From contig NZ_BBYF01000002.1 of assembly GCF_001894745.1 (NCBI RefSeq), positions 310,001-374,000 on the forward strand: a stretch of 64,000 nt of DNA, in the 5' to 3' direction. The translations under genes and the position numbers were made by a program. The number at the start of each line of letters is the position of its first letter. Positions within the stretch are counted from its first letter, which is position 1. The stretch is from Paenibacillus sp. NAIST15-1. Lineage in GTDB: Bacteria; Bacillota; Bacilli; Paenibacillales; Paenibacillaceae. Positions 18,535 through 27,529 of this stretch are shown here, in pieces. Below the pieces are notes generated by a model that made no database searches, had not been told where the DNA came from, and saw only the letters and a list, made by a program, of their open reading frames with translations.

Positions 18535-19759
18535 TGCGACAGCAACAGCAACAGCAGCAGCGACAACGGTTCTACCAGACGAAAAAGGCAGATTCGGACC
18601 ATTTGGGGGCCGTTTTGTGCCCGAGACATTGATGAGTGCGCTTCTGGAACTGGAAGAGGCTTATCGTACACATGTGAAGGATCCAGAATTTCAAGCAGAA
18701 TTGATCAAGCTGCTGACTCAGTACTCAGGGCGACCTACTTCACTTTATTATGCAGAGCGGTTTACTGCGAAGCTGGGCGGAGCCAAGATTTATTTGAAGC
18801 GTGAGGATTTGAACCACACCGGTGCCCATAAAATCAACAACACCATCGGTCAAGCATTATTAGCCAAGCGTATGGGCAAGACGAAGGTGATTGCTGAGAC
18901 AGGGGCGGGACAGCATGGTGTTGCCACCGCAACAGTAGCAGCGCTGCTGGGCATGGAGTGCAAAGTATTTATGGGTGAAGAGGACATGAAGCGTCAAAGC
19001 CTGAATGTGTTCCGTATGAAGCTGCTCGGTGCAGAGGTTGTGCCTGTGATGTCAGGTACAAGAACGTTGAAGGATGCAGGGAATGAAACGCTGCGTTACT
19101 GGGTCAGCAATGTGCAGGACACATTCTACATTCTCGGCTCCGTTGTGGGGCCGCATCCGTATCCGATGATTGTGCGGGATTTCCAACGAATTATTGGAGA
19201 TGAGACACGCAAGCAAATCCTTGAATTAGAAGGACGTTTGCCGAATCTGCTGATCGCTGCTGTTGGCGGAGGGAGCAATTCTATGGGGATGTTCTATCCG
19301 TTTTTGCAGGATGAGTCGGTTCAACTTCTTGGGGTTGAGGCAGCAGGCAAAGGAATTGATACCCCTTATCATGCGGCTACGATGACACTTGGGACACCAG
19401 GGGTATTCCAAGGATCGATGAGCTATCTGCTTCAAGATCAGTTTGGTCAAGTTCAGCCGGCACATTCCATCTCCGCTGGATTGGATTATCCGGGAGTAGG
19501 GCCAGAACATGCCTATTTGAAATATTCGGAACGAGCATCGTATGTGCCTATTACAGATGATGAAGCCATGGATGCGCTGCAGCTTCTTACCCGTACAGAA
19601 GGCATTATACCCGCACTGGAATCGTCACACGCGATTGCGCAGGCGATCAAATCAGCACCTGGCATGAATAAGGATGATCTAATTGTGATTTGCTTGTCAG
19701 GCCGTGGGGACAAAGACGTTGCCACCATTATGGAGAGATTGGGGGAGGAACTGCTATGA
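18515..19759 (+). CDS. trpB: Tryptophan synthase beta subunit
   Basis: A 414-residue PLP enzyme that condenses indole and serine. [14 protein letters not shown] carries the PLP lysine, [10 protein letters not shown] and [10 protein letters not shown] are the cofactor loops. The first 20 residues are a low-complexity Ala/Thr run coded by repeated ACAGCA-like triplets, ahead of the conserved [14 protein letters not shown]. The start lies within the trpF 3' end and the stop overlaps the trpA start (ATGA). Confidence 0.96.
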   Translation: MSMEKSSATATATAAATTVLPDEKGRFGPFGGRFVPETLMSALLELEEAYRTHVKDPEFQAELIKLLTQYSGRPTSLYYAERFTAKLGGAKIYLKREDLNHTGAHKINNTIGQALLAKRMGKTKVIAETGAGQHGVATATVAALLGMECKVFMGEEDMKRQSLNVFRMKLLGAEVVPVMSGTRTLKDAGNETLRYWVSNVQDTFYILGSVVGPHPYPMIVRDFQRIIGDETRKQILELEGRLPNLLIAAVGGGSNSMGMFYPFLQDESVQLLGVEAAGKGIDTPYHAATMTLGTPGVFQGSMSYLLQDQFGQVQPAHSISAGLDYPGVGPEHAYLKYSERASYVPITDDEAMDALQLLTRTEGIIPALESSHAIAQAIKSAPGMNKDDLIVICLSGRGDKDVATIMERLGEELL

Positions 19760-20583
19760 GTCAGACACTAGCGAGCCGCAATTTACTGGATGATACATTC
19801 CGTACTTTACAAGAACAGGGCAAGTCCGCATTGATGCCATTTATAACGCTAGGTGATCCAACCTGTGAAATCACTCTTCGGCTTCTTCTGCAGATGGAGC
19901 AAGCCGGTGCAGACATTATTGAACTTGGCATACCGTATTCCGATCCGCTGGCTGACGGTCCGGTTATTGAGCGAGCATCGGCACGCGCGTTGCGCAATCA
20001 TGTATCGATCGCTGATGGACTGCGCATTGCAGCTCAGGCTAGGAAACAAGGTGCACAAATTCCTTATGTATTGTTTACTTATTATAATCCAGTGCTGCAA
20101 TTTGGACAGGACAGCTTCTTACACCAGGCTAGGGATGCCGGAATTAGCGGCATAATCATTCCTGATCTGCCCTATGAAGAGAGTCATGAAGTCCGTGAAG
20201 CTGCTGACCGAATGGGCATTCATCTCATTCCACTCGTTGCGCCGACTTCGGAATCTCGGGTTAGCTCCATTGTGGCAGAAGGAAGAGGCTTTATCTATTG
20301 TGTATCCTCGCTTGGCGTTACGGGTGTAAGAGACACTTTCGACTCACAAGTAGATGCGTTTATTGAACTGGTGCGACGCAGTACAGAGCTTCCTATTGCG
20401 ATCGGATTCGGCATTTCTACAGCAGAGCATGTGAAGCATTTTGCGAAACGCTGCGACGGTGTGATTGTAGGTAGTGCCATTGTAAGGCGCATTGAAGAAG
20501 CTCTGCCGCTTCTGGAGCATCCTGATTCATCTGAAGAAGGGATCTTGCAAATTTGTGATTTTGTGCGACAATTAAAACATTAA
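19756..20583 (+). CDS. trpA: Tryptophan synthase alpha subunit
   Basis: A 275-residue TIM-barrel subunit that releases indole from indole-glycerol phosphate and channels it to TrpB. The catalytic region [16 protein letters not shown] with its conserved Glu and Asp, and the phosphate site GFGIST, are visible. The ATG at 19756 overlaps the trpB stop and has GGGGGAGGAA upstream. It closes the trp gene set; hisC follows after 43 bases without a terminator. Confidence 0.96.
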   Translation: MSQTLASRNLLDDTFRTLQEQGKSALMPFITLGDPTCEITLRLLLQMEQAGADIIELGIPYSDPLADGPVIERASARALRNHVSIADGLRIAAQARKQGAQIPYVLFTYYNPVLQFGQDSFLHQARDAGISGIIIPDLPYEESHEVREAADRMGIHLIPLVAPTSESRVSSIVAEGRGFIYCVSSLGVTGVRDTFDSQVDAFIELVRRSTELPIAIGFGISTAEHVKHFAKRCDGVIVGSAIVRRIEEALPLLEHPDSSEEGILQICDFVRQLKH

Positions 20584-20626
20584 TTTTTTTGCAATGATCT
20601 ATGTAGATGAGAAAGGTGGTACCCAT

Positions 20627-21724
20627 ATGCAGCCGAAGAACAGTGTTGTACACCTGCCTGTATACCAGCCAGGCAAATCTGTTGATGAAGTGAAGCGGGA
20701 GCTTGGCTTGGATTGTATTATCAAGCTGGCTTCCAACGAGAATCCGTTCGGATCCTCTGAGCATGCGAAGCAAGCAATATTGAATGAAGTGAACAATACG
20801 AGCATTTATCCCGATGGAGCGGCTAGAGCACTGACAGATGCTGTTGCGGCACACTTGAGCGTTGAGCACAATCAATTGATTTTCGGCGCAGGTTCCGATG
20901 AAGTTATATTAATGATATGCCGTGCGTACCTGATTCCAGGTGATGAGATTGTCATCGCAGATCAGACGTTTCCTCAATACAAGCATAATGCAGAGATTGA
21001 AGGGGCTGTCACAGTAGAGATTCCTTTGAAAGAAGGAGCGCATGATCTGGAAGCAATGCTTGCTGCCGTAAACGAGCGGACGAAGATCGTATGGATCTGC
21101 AATCCGAACAATCCGACAGGCACAATCGTAAGTGCGGAAGAATTGGAGCAGTTTGTTGCACAAGTGCCTGCAAATGTCATGGTTGTATTGGATGAAGCTT
21201 ACTGTGAGTACGTGACAGATCCTTCCTTCCGTGATGGATTAGATCTGGTTCGTCGTTATCCCAATGTCGTGTCCTTGCGCACGTTCTCGAAAATTTATGG
21301 ACTTGCGTCCCTACGTATCGGCTACGGGGTTGGACATGCTGACGTGATCCGTACGATTAATCAAGTGCGTGAACCGTTCAATACGACTCGCTTCGCACAA
21401 GCAGCAGCATTGGCTGCCGTTCAAGACCAAGGGTTCATTGAAGATTGCAGACAGAAGAATGCAGCGGGCATTCAATATGTAGAGCAGCAATTTGCGCGTA
21501 TGAATTTGGAGAGCTTCCCGGCTCACGGCAACTTCATTATGGTTGACGTAGGCTTTTCTGCATTTGAAGTCTTTAACGCGCTCCTGCGTCGTGGCGTTAT
21601 AGCGCGTGCGGGGCATCATAAATACCCAAATCATTTACGTATTACAATTGGCAGCCAAGAAGAAAATGAGGCAATGATTCAAGCCTTGGAAGAAGCGCTG
21701 GCCGAGATTAAGGTGACTTCATGA
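20627..21724 (+). CDS. hisC: Histidinol-phosphate aminotransferase
   Basis: A 365-residue fold-type I PLP enzyme that in Bacillus serves both histidine synthesis and transamination of prephenate-derived keto acids, explaining its location between trpA and tyrA. The N-terminal KLASNENPFG, CNPNNPTGT and the PLP-lysine motif RTFSKIYGLASLRIGYG are present. The start at 20627 follows GAAAGGTGGT. The stop overlaps tyrA by four bases. Confidence 0.95.
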   Translation: MQPKNSVVHLPVYQPGKSVDEVKRELGLDCIIKLASNENPFGSSEHAKQAILNEVNNTSIYPDGAARALTDAVAAHLSVEHNQLIFGAGSDEVILMICRAYLIPGDEIVIADQTFPQYKHNAEIEGAVTVEIPLKEGAHDLEAMLAAVNERTKIVWICNPNNPTGTIVSAEELEQFVAQVPANVMVVLDEAYCEYVTDPSFRDGLDLVRRYPNVVSLRTFSKIYGLASLRIGYGVGHADVIRTINQVREPFNTTRFAQAAALAAVQDQGFIEDCRQKNAAGIQYVEQQFARMNLESFPAHGNFIMVDVGFSAFEVFNALLRRGVIARAGHHKYPNHLRITIGSQEENEAMIQALEEALAEIKVTS

Positions 21725-22815
21725 GAACTAAGATAGCTATATTGGGCGTGGGACTAATCGGAGGCTCCCTCGCCCTCTGTTTCAAAAATAGACCTGGCAT
21801 GCATGTAGTTGGTTACTCTCCGAGCCCGTCTTCAACAGAGAAGTATGTGCAGCGCGGCGTTGTAGACGAAGCGACGACTTCCTTGCACGAAGCGGTAGAG
21901 GATGCGGACTACATATTCGTATGCTGTCCGGTTGGAATGCTGGAATCGATGCTGAGTGATTTGCGGAATTTACCGCTTAAGGCAGGCTGTATCGTAACTG
22001 ATGTGGGGAGTACCAAGGCTTCGGTCGCACGCTGCGCACGTTCTCTTTCATGGGACGATGTGCATTTTATAGGCGGGCATCCAATGGCAGGCTCGGAGCG
22101 TTCAGGGGTTGAAGCGGCAACGACATTGTTGTTCGAAAATGCTTACTACGTGCTCACTCCTGACGATTCGGCGGATGAAGAAGCATACAGCAGACTTGTA
22201 TCTCTGCTCCGCTATACGAAAGCGCACATTATTCGGATGAATCCAGAGGAACATGATGAAGTGGTTGGCGCAATCAGCCATTTGCCGCATGTAGTGGCTG
22301 TAGCATTGGTTAATCAAGTACGATCCTATAATGAGAGCAATGAGCTGTACGAACTGCTCGCTGCCGGCGGGTTCCGGGATATTACCCGCATTGCATCAAG
22401 CGATCCAGTCATCTGGAGAGATATTTTGATTAACAATAGGGATGTTGTTCTCCATTTACTTCAGGACTGGAAAGCATCTACGGAACGATTTATTGATATG
22501 TTACAGCGTCAGGATGGTGAAGGGATTATCCAGCAGTTCACTGTGGCTGGCGAGTTCCGCAGTCGCATGCCGGAACGCCGCAAAGGTGTTATTCAATCGC
22601 TTTATGAACTGTACGTGAATGTTCCTGACCATCCGGGTATTATTGGCAGCATTGCGACAGAGTTGGGAAATCATCACATTAACTTGAGCAATGTTCAAAT
22701 TATTGAAAGTCGTGAAGATGTGCCAGGTGTGCTCCGATTATCGTTCCGGCAGCAGGATGACTGGGATCGTGCGAGGGAGCTGTTAAAATCGAAAGGTTAT
22801 GAAATATTCATCTAA
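21721..22815 (+). CDS. tyrA: Prephenate dehydrogenase with C-terminal ACT domain
   Basis: A 364-residue enzyme that oxidatively decarboxylates prephenate towards tyrosine. An N-terminal Rossmann motif GVGLIGGSLAL is followed by GGHPMAGSERSGVEAA and ISHLPHVVA of the catalytic domain. From about residue 293 there is an ACT domain (HPGIIGSIATELGNHHINL), which likely binds tyrosine for feedback. It is the last gene of the aromatic block; aroE, which follows in B. subtilis, is absent here. Confidence 0.95.
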   Translation: MRTKIAILGVGLIGGSLALCFKNRPGMHVVGYSPSPSSTEKYVQRGVVDEATTSLHEAVEDADYIFVCCPVGMLESMLSDLRNLPLKAGCIVTDVGSTKASVARCARSLSWDDVHFIGGHPMAGSERSGVEAATTLLFENAYYVLTPDDSADEEAYSRLVSLLRYTKAHIIRMNPEEHDEVVGAISHLPHVVAVALVNQVRSYNESNELYELLAAGGFRDITRIASSDPVIWRDILINNRDVVLHLLQDWKASTERFIDMLQRQDGEGIIQQFTVAGEFRSRMPERRKGVIQSLYELYVNVPDHPGIIGSIATELGNHHINLSNVQIIESREDVPGVLRLSFRQQDDWDRARELLKSKGYEIFI

Positions 22816-22858
22816 CGGAAAAATTTGTGAATTGAAGAAAATTTTTTACGAAAACCTA

Positions 22859-22888
22859 TTGACGTCATGAAAACGTATACATTATAAT
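22859..22888 (+). promoter_or_regulatory. Sigma-A promoter of a short unit after tyrA
   Basis: TTGACG (22859-22864), an 18-base spacer and TATAAT (22883-22888). It lies only about 60 bases upstream of a strong terminator and has no gene between. Confidence 0.8.
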
Positions 22889-22894
22889 AGCAGT

Positions 22895-22974
22895 ACAGTA
22901 TGGTTTCTCTCCACTCCTATCCAATAGAATTGCACAAGTGTGCAGCCACTCCAATCGGAGTGGTATTTTTTTTG
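22895..22974 (+). ncRNA. Candidate small RNA or leader of about 80 nt
   Basis: A strong promoter is followed by a CU-rich stretch (TTTCTCTCCACTCC, 22904-22917), a small hairpin TGCAC-AAGT-GTGCA (22931-22944) and a terminator (CCACTCC 22946-22952, GGAGTGG 22957-22963, then about nine T). The terminator's 3' arm can also pair with a second CCACTCC at 22911-22917. No open frame with a ribosome site fits. It could be a trans-acting RNA or an attenuated leader of the gene at 23197; I see nothing that decides. The remaining bases to 23196 hold no clear signal. Confidence 0.5.
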
Positions 22975-23196
22975 TATTGAAATGGAATTGGCGCTAAGCG
23001 TCCTGCGAGCAGTAAGGTATGAACTAAGGATAAACAGCTGGAAAACAGCTTCGTTTAGGTTTTTGACAGGTAGGTGTTCGGCTCTCTATAATTGTGTAAA
23101 AGTACCAGTAATGCAGTGGGAGCAGCATCACTGATATAACATGTATGTCTGTCTCAACAAATATGCTTGAATGAAGGGGAAAGGAAGAGGGTTGCG

Positions 23197-23970
23197 ATGA
23201 AGAATGATCTGCTCCATATTGGCCCAATCACCATATATGGATATGGACTAATGATTGCAATTGGAATTTTTACTGCATATCAAGTATTGGTTAGGCGAGC
23301 AGAGAAGAAGCGCATAGAGCGCTCCCATATATCTTCGATTACGCTCTGGGGGCTGCTTGGCGGGTTTATGGGAGCTAAGCTCTTATTCTGGATAACCCAA
23401 GGCAATAATCTCATTGATCATCCCGAGATGATATGGGATTTGTCATCGGGGTTCGTCGTCTATGGCGGGATTATTGGAGGCGTGCTTGCAGGCTTTGTGT
23501 ATTGTAAGGTGAAGGGTCTGTCCTTCATGGAGCATCTTGATCTGTTTGTTCCTTCCATTGCCTTGGCACAGGGCTTTGGCAGAATCGGATGCTTTTTGGC
23601 AGGGTGCTGCTATGGAGAGGAGACAAATGGATGGTTCGGCATTACGTTTCACGAATCCGAAATCGCGCCTAATGGTGTGAAACTGATTCCTACACAGCTC
23701 ATGGAAAGTGGATTTAGTTTTGCGCTCTTTTTCCTTTTACTTTATGCAGCGAAGCGCAGTAAGACGGCTGGTGTCATTGCGAGTCTGTATCTGCTGCTCT
23801 ACAGTCTTGGCCGATTTATCATCGAATTCTACCGTGGTGATATTATTCGTGGAAGTGTCGGCATGCTCTCGACTTCTCAATTTATTTCATTACTCGTAAT
23901 TGCAATAGCTTGTATCATTTTTGTTAGTATGACTTATCAATCGATGAAACAGCGGAATACGGCGTTGTAA
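23197..23970 (+). CDS. Lgt-like prolipoprotein diacylglyceryl transferase family protein
   Basis: A 257-residue membrane protein with about seven hydrophobic segments and the Lgt fold. It shows FVVYGGIIGG where canonical Lgt has HGGLIG, and GRIGCFLAGCCYG where canonical Lgt has GRWGNFINxE. So the histidine essential in E. coli Lgt is a tyrosine. This variant is known from clostridial Lgt-like proteins and may be active, or it may act on another substrate. In Bacillus the genuine lgt lies next to hprK, so this is probably a paralogue. ATG 23197 is behind AAAGGAAGAGGG. A terminator follows. Confidence 0.8.
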   Translation: MKNDLLHIGPITIYGYGLMIAIGIFTAYQVLVRRAEKKRIERSHISSITLWGLLGGFMGAKLLFWITQGNNLIDHPEMIWDLSSGFVVYGGIIGGVLAGFVYCKVKGLSFMEHLDLFVPSIALAQGFGRIGCFLAGCCYGEETNGWFGITFHESEIAPNGVKLIPTQLMESGFSFALFFLLLYAAKRSKTAGVIASLYLLLYSLGRFIIEFYRGDIIRGSVGMLSTSQFISLLVIAIACIIFVSMTYQSMKQRNTAL

Positions 23971-23980
23971 GGCTGGCTTG

Positions 23981-24007
23981 AATCACTCCTGAGGGGGTGA
24001 TTTTTTT
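23981..24007 (+). terminator. Intrinsic terminator of the Lgt-like gene
   Basis: AATCACTCC pairs with GGGGGTGATT around a TGA loop, then seven T. Confidence 0.8.
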
Positions 24008-24171
24008 ATGAAATCTGAATCTTAAAAAATTTTTAAGCAATTTTCGACTTTATTATGCTAAAATACGACTTGAAATGATAAAGCTTGAGTGTCATGTTTT
24101 CATGGCACAGATCATACCCATAGTACGTATCATTAGGCCTATAGAGGCTTTTATAACATTTTTCTCCGATT

Positions 24172-24198
24172 CGCAACTTTTTTTAACTTCAAGAGTAT
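24172..24198 (+). promoter_or_regulatory. Candidate ECF-type promoter of the sigma factor gene
   Basis: CGCAAC (24172-24177) followed by a T-rich spacer of 17 bases and GTAT (24195-24198) resembles the AAC...CGT pattern of sigma-W/X/M-type promoters, so the gene may activate itself. Inference only. The rest of 24008-24253 is A+T-rich with no gene. Confidence 0.35.
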
Positions 24199-24253
24199 AA
24201 CCATTCAGGTAGCGCATCGGGATGGATATGGAAAGCAAGGAGGACTTGAATCC

Positions 24254-24835
24254 ATGACCGATTCCCAAATCATCCGTGAGATCAAGGACGGCAACACAGA
24301 CTGTTTCGCGGAATTGATGAATCGTTATCAACGCAAATTGCTATCATTTATTTATCATATGTTGAAAAATTCCCAGTTGGAGCTGTTGGCAGAAGATTTG
24401 TGTGCAGAGACATTTTACAAGGCATACCGAAGCCTGCATACGTTCAGGGAATCAGATGCCTCTTTCTCGACTTGGCTGTATACGATTGCGCGCAACACCG
24501 TGTTAAGCGAACTTCGTAAGCAGAGAAGCATTCAAGTATCACTTGATGAAGAGCAAGGAATCGTTCCGGAAGCGCCGAAGGAAGCGGCGCCTGAATATGC
24601 ATTGCTGCGGCATGAGAAGGTAGAATTGGTGCGTGAGGCAATCAGCAAGTTGCCTGACAAACAACGCTCCGCTCTCATTCTTCGAGAATACGACCAACTG
24701 GACTATCAAGAAATTGCCCAAGTATTAGGGCAAACCGTAAGTTCGGTTAAATCGTTGTTGTTCCGGGCTCGAGCTAGTGTAAAGATCCAGTTAGAACCAT
24801 ACATAAGGGAGCCTGGTCTTGAAGGGATGAACTAA
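24254..24835 (+). CDS. ECF-type RNA polymerase sigma factor
   Basis: A 193-residue sigma-70 factor of the extracytoplasmic function class. Region 2 shows AEDLCAETFYKAYRSLHTF and FSTWLYTIARN; region 4 shows LPDKQRSALILREYDQLDYQ followed by a helix-turn-helix with VSSVKSLLFRAR. AAGGAGGA lies ahead of the ATG. The next gene, one base after the stop, is a zinc-finger anti-sigma factor, so the pair forms a usual membrane-signal module. I cannot tell which of sigma W/X/M/V it corresponds to. Confidence 0.92.
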   Translation: MTDSQIIREIKDGNTDCFAELMNRYQRKLLSFIYHMLKNSQLELLAEDLCAETFYKAYRSLHTFRESDASFSTWLYTIARNTVLSELRKQRSIQVSLDEEQGIVPEAPKEAAPEYALLRHEKVELVREAISKLPDKQRSALILREYDQLDYQEIAQVLGQTVSSVKSLLFRARASVKIQLEPYIREPGLEGMN

Positions 24836-24836
24836 C

Positions 24837-25433
24837 ATGAAATGTGCGGAAGCGCTCGAATGGATATCGGATTATGTCGATATGCCTATTGACGATCCGC
24901 AACGTGAAGCTATCGATCGACATCTGGAAGGATGCGAAGCGTGTGCGGAGCAGTTCGCAGTATGGTCTGCGAGCATGGATTGGATGGAAGATGAAGTTGA
25001 GTTGGAGCTTGATGCGGAACAAGCGAGCAGCTCAGCAGCGAGTCGCGTTATGGATCGCATATATGAGGAACAAGATTGGCTGATGCCTGTACATAGACGT
25101 TCTCATGCGTTATCCCTGCGCTCACGTCAAGTGATTGCGGGGATAATCGCTTTTTGTATGGCCATGTTCCTCTGTGCTCTTGTTTTCCTTCTTATTCGCA
25201 ATGAACAGTCTAATATTCATGCAGTTAGTGGGATACTGCCGACTGCGTTGGCAGGCAGTGATCATTCTGGCCTTGATGCATTTGATATTGAATTGCCGGT
25301 TGCAAGCAATGTAAGTGAACCGACAATATTGCGGGTTGTTCCAACGATTCCTCATTATTGGATTGCATTGTCATTGTTTGGGGTGACGTTTGCATTACTG
25401 CTGTTGAACTGGTTGACACGAGTGCGTCAATAA
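24837..25433 (+). CDS. Zinc-finger anti-sigma factor, two membrane segments
   Basis: A 198-residue protein with an N-terminal anti-sigma zinc-binding motif of the ZAS type: Cys3, then His-x3-Cys-x2-Cys in RHLEGCEACAEQF. Hydrophobic segments lie at about residues 99-122 and 173-192, giving a cytoplasmic N-terminus and a short external loop of about 50 residues that might sense signals. It follows the sigma gene directly and presumably holds that sigma factor at the membrane until released. Confidence 0.85.
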   Translation: MKCAEALEWISDYVDMPIDDPQREAIDRHLEGCEACAEQFAVWSASMDWMEDEVELELDAEQASSSAASRVMDRIYEEQDWLMPVHRRSHALSLRSRQVIAGIIAFCMAMFLCALVFLLIRNEQSNIHAVSGILPTALAGSDHSGLDAFDIELPVASNVSEPTILRVVPTIPHYWIALSLFGVTFALLLLNWLTRVRQ

Positions 25434-25456
25434 CGGATGACTAAGAAGGAGTAACA

Positions 25457-26065
25457 ATGAAACAACATATTGGTTTGGTACGCCATGGGTTAACCGATTG
25501 GAATGCGCAGGGGAAAATACAAGGACAGACGGATATACCGTTGAATGTAACAGGTCGTGAACAGGCAAGGCTGCTGGCAGAGCGCCTCGTCCAAGAGACT
25601 GCACCATTCGATTATGTCATATCCAGCGGATTACAGCGAGCAGAAGAGACTGCATCGATTCTGGCAGATGCACTCCAAATTCCATTACTGTCACCCGCAG
25701 AGGGTCTGCGTGAGCGAGCCTATGGTCTCGTAGAGGGCACGACGCCGGAAGAGCGAGAGCAGCGCTGGGGTTCAGGGTGGCGTAAGATGGATCTCGGCCA
25801 GGAAAAAGATGAAGAACTTCAGTACCGCGCAGTTCAAACGCTAGAGCATATCGCGAATCAGCATATGGGATCTAATCTCTTAGTAGTCACTCATGGGAGC
25901 TGGCTGGCTCAATTGTACATTGCTCTATTTGGAAGCGACAGACAAGGACACATTGGGAACTTATCCTACTCAATATTAGAAAAACGTTCGGAAGGCTGGT
26001 ATCCGCTGCTCTATAATTGCATGGAGCATATTCGCCATCTGGATCTGACAGCGAAACCGCGATAA
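25457..26065 (+). CDS. Histidine phosphatase family protein (phosphoglycerate-mutase-like)
   Basis: A 202-residue protein with the family's catalytic RHG motif (LVRHGLTDWN) close to the start, SSGLQRAEETA for phosphate binding, LRERAYGLVEG for the acid/base glutamate region and VTHGSWLA for the second histidine. Such proteins are phosphatases of diverse small molecules; sequence alone does not fix the substrate. AAGGAG precedes the ATG. It follows the anti-sigma gene after 23 bases and may be part of that operon. Confidence 0.9.
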   Translation: MKQHIGLVRHGLTDWNAQGKIQGQTDIPLNVTGREQARLLAERLVQETAPFDYVISSGLQRAEETASILADALQIPLLSPAEGLRERAYGLVEGTTPEEREQRWGSGWRKMDLGQEKDEELQYRAVQTLEHIANQHMGSNLLVVTHGSWLAQLYIALFGSDRQGHIGNLSYSILEKRSEGWYPLLYNCMEHIRHLDLTAKPR

Positions 26066-26082
26066 TGAAAGCTATCATAATA

Positions 26083-26123
26083 AGCAGTTCGACTTCACGT
26101 GAAGTGAAGCGAACTGCTTTTTT
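26083..26123 (+). terminator. Intrinsic terminator after the phosphatase gene
   Basis: A long stem, AGCAGTTCG-CTTCAC with GTGAAG-CGAACTGCT, then six T. Confidence 0.88.
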
Positions 26124-26287
26124 GTGTTTGCATGATCAAATGCCTAAGGGCTATGAGGAGAATCTCCCCGTTATATAATATTCGATGTTTTCTACGACAA
26201 TGTGAATAAATGTGATAAATATTCCAATAATGAGTAATGGACATCGAGGATTCGGCACATTACGTCTGACGGAAACGGAGGTCATGC

Positions 26288-27445
26288 ATGAATTTAGCGG
26301 ATATGCTCAGTTACGCGGATATTAATCAACTAACTCGAATTGCTCAGCGTTATGGGTGCGTCTGCAATGAACATTCCAAGCACGAGCTGATTCAGTCCAT
26401 TCTGTCAGTGTTAGGCAGAAGGGATGTGTTCGAACAGCATGTGAACGAGATGACGCTTGAAGAGCTTAGGTTCCTTAACTCCATTTTGTTTGATAAGCGT
26501 GCTTCATTTAGCTTGGAGGAATTGATCGCTCGAGTGCAGCAGACAAAGTTCGATTTAGAACATGCTGGTGCTGAACAGCAGGCGGTGACGTCAATGCCGC
26601 ATCCACGTGAAACGATATCTAAATTTAAGCATAGTGGATGGCTGTTCAATGGCTGCTCGCATCAAACCAAGTATTTGTTCCAAGTGCCGAGCGATTTGAA
26701 GATGAGATTAATTGATGTACTCAGGCAGTCATTCGCGATGCATTTGACAGAAACGGATACCCCTTCCTCTTATCGGGATGAAGATGGAAGAATGGCGGAG
26801 GACGTGTTACAGCTTCTGAAATTCATCGTGGACGGAAATGTATTGCTGAATGCGGAAGGTGTTATGTACAAAAAAACGCAGCAGCAGCTTCTCGATTACT
26901 TTGGCGTACAAGAAGCCCCTATTGCCCGTGGTGAATGGAGATTTGGATACGGGAGAAGATTCCATGATTATCCGAACCGTATGTCGCTTTTATATGACTA
27001 CGCCTTTTATCAAGGGTGGCTGGAGGAGGGCGATGGACGGTTAAGCTGTACACCGAAGGGGATTGAGCGTATTGCTAACGGGGGGATAGAGTCGTCTGCT
27101 TCGTTGTATCGATTTTGGTTGAAGCTGTACAAGAATGCGATTCCGAATTTGTTATCCATCGTGCATTGGATTCAGTTATGTACCAAGCAGTGGACAACGT
27201 TAGATTCCTTGGAGCGGGCTCTACTCCCGTTCGTGCGGCCATTCTTCTTTGATTCGTCACAGGCCGTATTCAGACAGCGAATTATTATGATGCTGGTTCA
27301 TCTAGGCGTCATTCGATTCGGTGAAGATGAGCAGTATGGTTCGGTCATACAGACGACTCGCAGAGGGCAGCTTATTATTGATAGTGTTTATGTCGCGCAT
27401 GAGGACAAAATTCAGCTAGATGTTGACAAGAAGCATTCTCATTGA
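26288..27445 (+). CDS. Conserved protein of unknown function, 385 residues
   Basis: A soluble 385-residue protein with no membrane segment. The first 45 residues (ADINQLTRIAQRYGC, then HSKHELIQSILS) look like a small SAP/Rho-N-like helical DNA- or RNA-binding unit, and the rest is rich in helices with winged-helix-like stretches (LLYDYAFYQGWLEEGDGRLS, then TPKGIERIA). This reminds me of helicase-associated N-terminal domains without a helicase, but I do not recognise the family securely. ACGGAGGTC precedes the start. It occupies the place where Bacillus has ypiA/ypiB and is not related to them as far as I can see. Confidence 0.75.
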   Translation: MNLADMLSYADINQLTRIAQRYGCVCNEHSKHELIQSILSVLGRRDVFEQHVNEMTLEELRFLNSILFDKRASFSLEELIARVQQTKFDLEHAGAEQQAVTSMPHPRETISKFKHSGWLFNGCSHQTKYLFQVPSDLKMRLIDVLRQSFAMHLTETDTPSSYRDEDGRMAEDVLQLLKFIVDGNVLLNAEGVMYKKTQQQLLDYFGVQEAPIARGEWRFGYGRRFHDYPNRMSLLYDYAFYQGWLEEGDGRLSCTPKGIERIANGGIESSASLYRFWLKLYKNAIPNLLSIVHWIQLCTKQWTTLDSLERALLPFVRPFFFDSSQAVFRQRIIMMLVHLGVIRFGEDEQYGSVIQTTRRGQLIIDSVYVAHEDKIQLDVDKKHSH

Positions 27446-27529
27446 TACGATGGGGCCAAAAATTTCCTATGCCTAGTGAATTTGCAGCTAGAGCGATGTG
27501 GGAATGGTCGATCGGGAGGATGTTATCGA

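Noticed and set aside
18515..18575. ACAGCA-like triplet repeats at the start of trpB as a phase-variable tract
   Set aside because: The repeats are imperfect and in units of three, so slippage would not shift the frame; treated as low-complexity N-terminus.
20611..20630. GGTGGTACC just before hisC, resembling a T-box core
   Set aside because: It serves as the ribosome-binding site of hisC; no Stem I, specifier or terminator lies in the 43-base gap after trpA.
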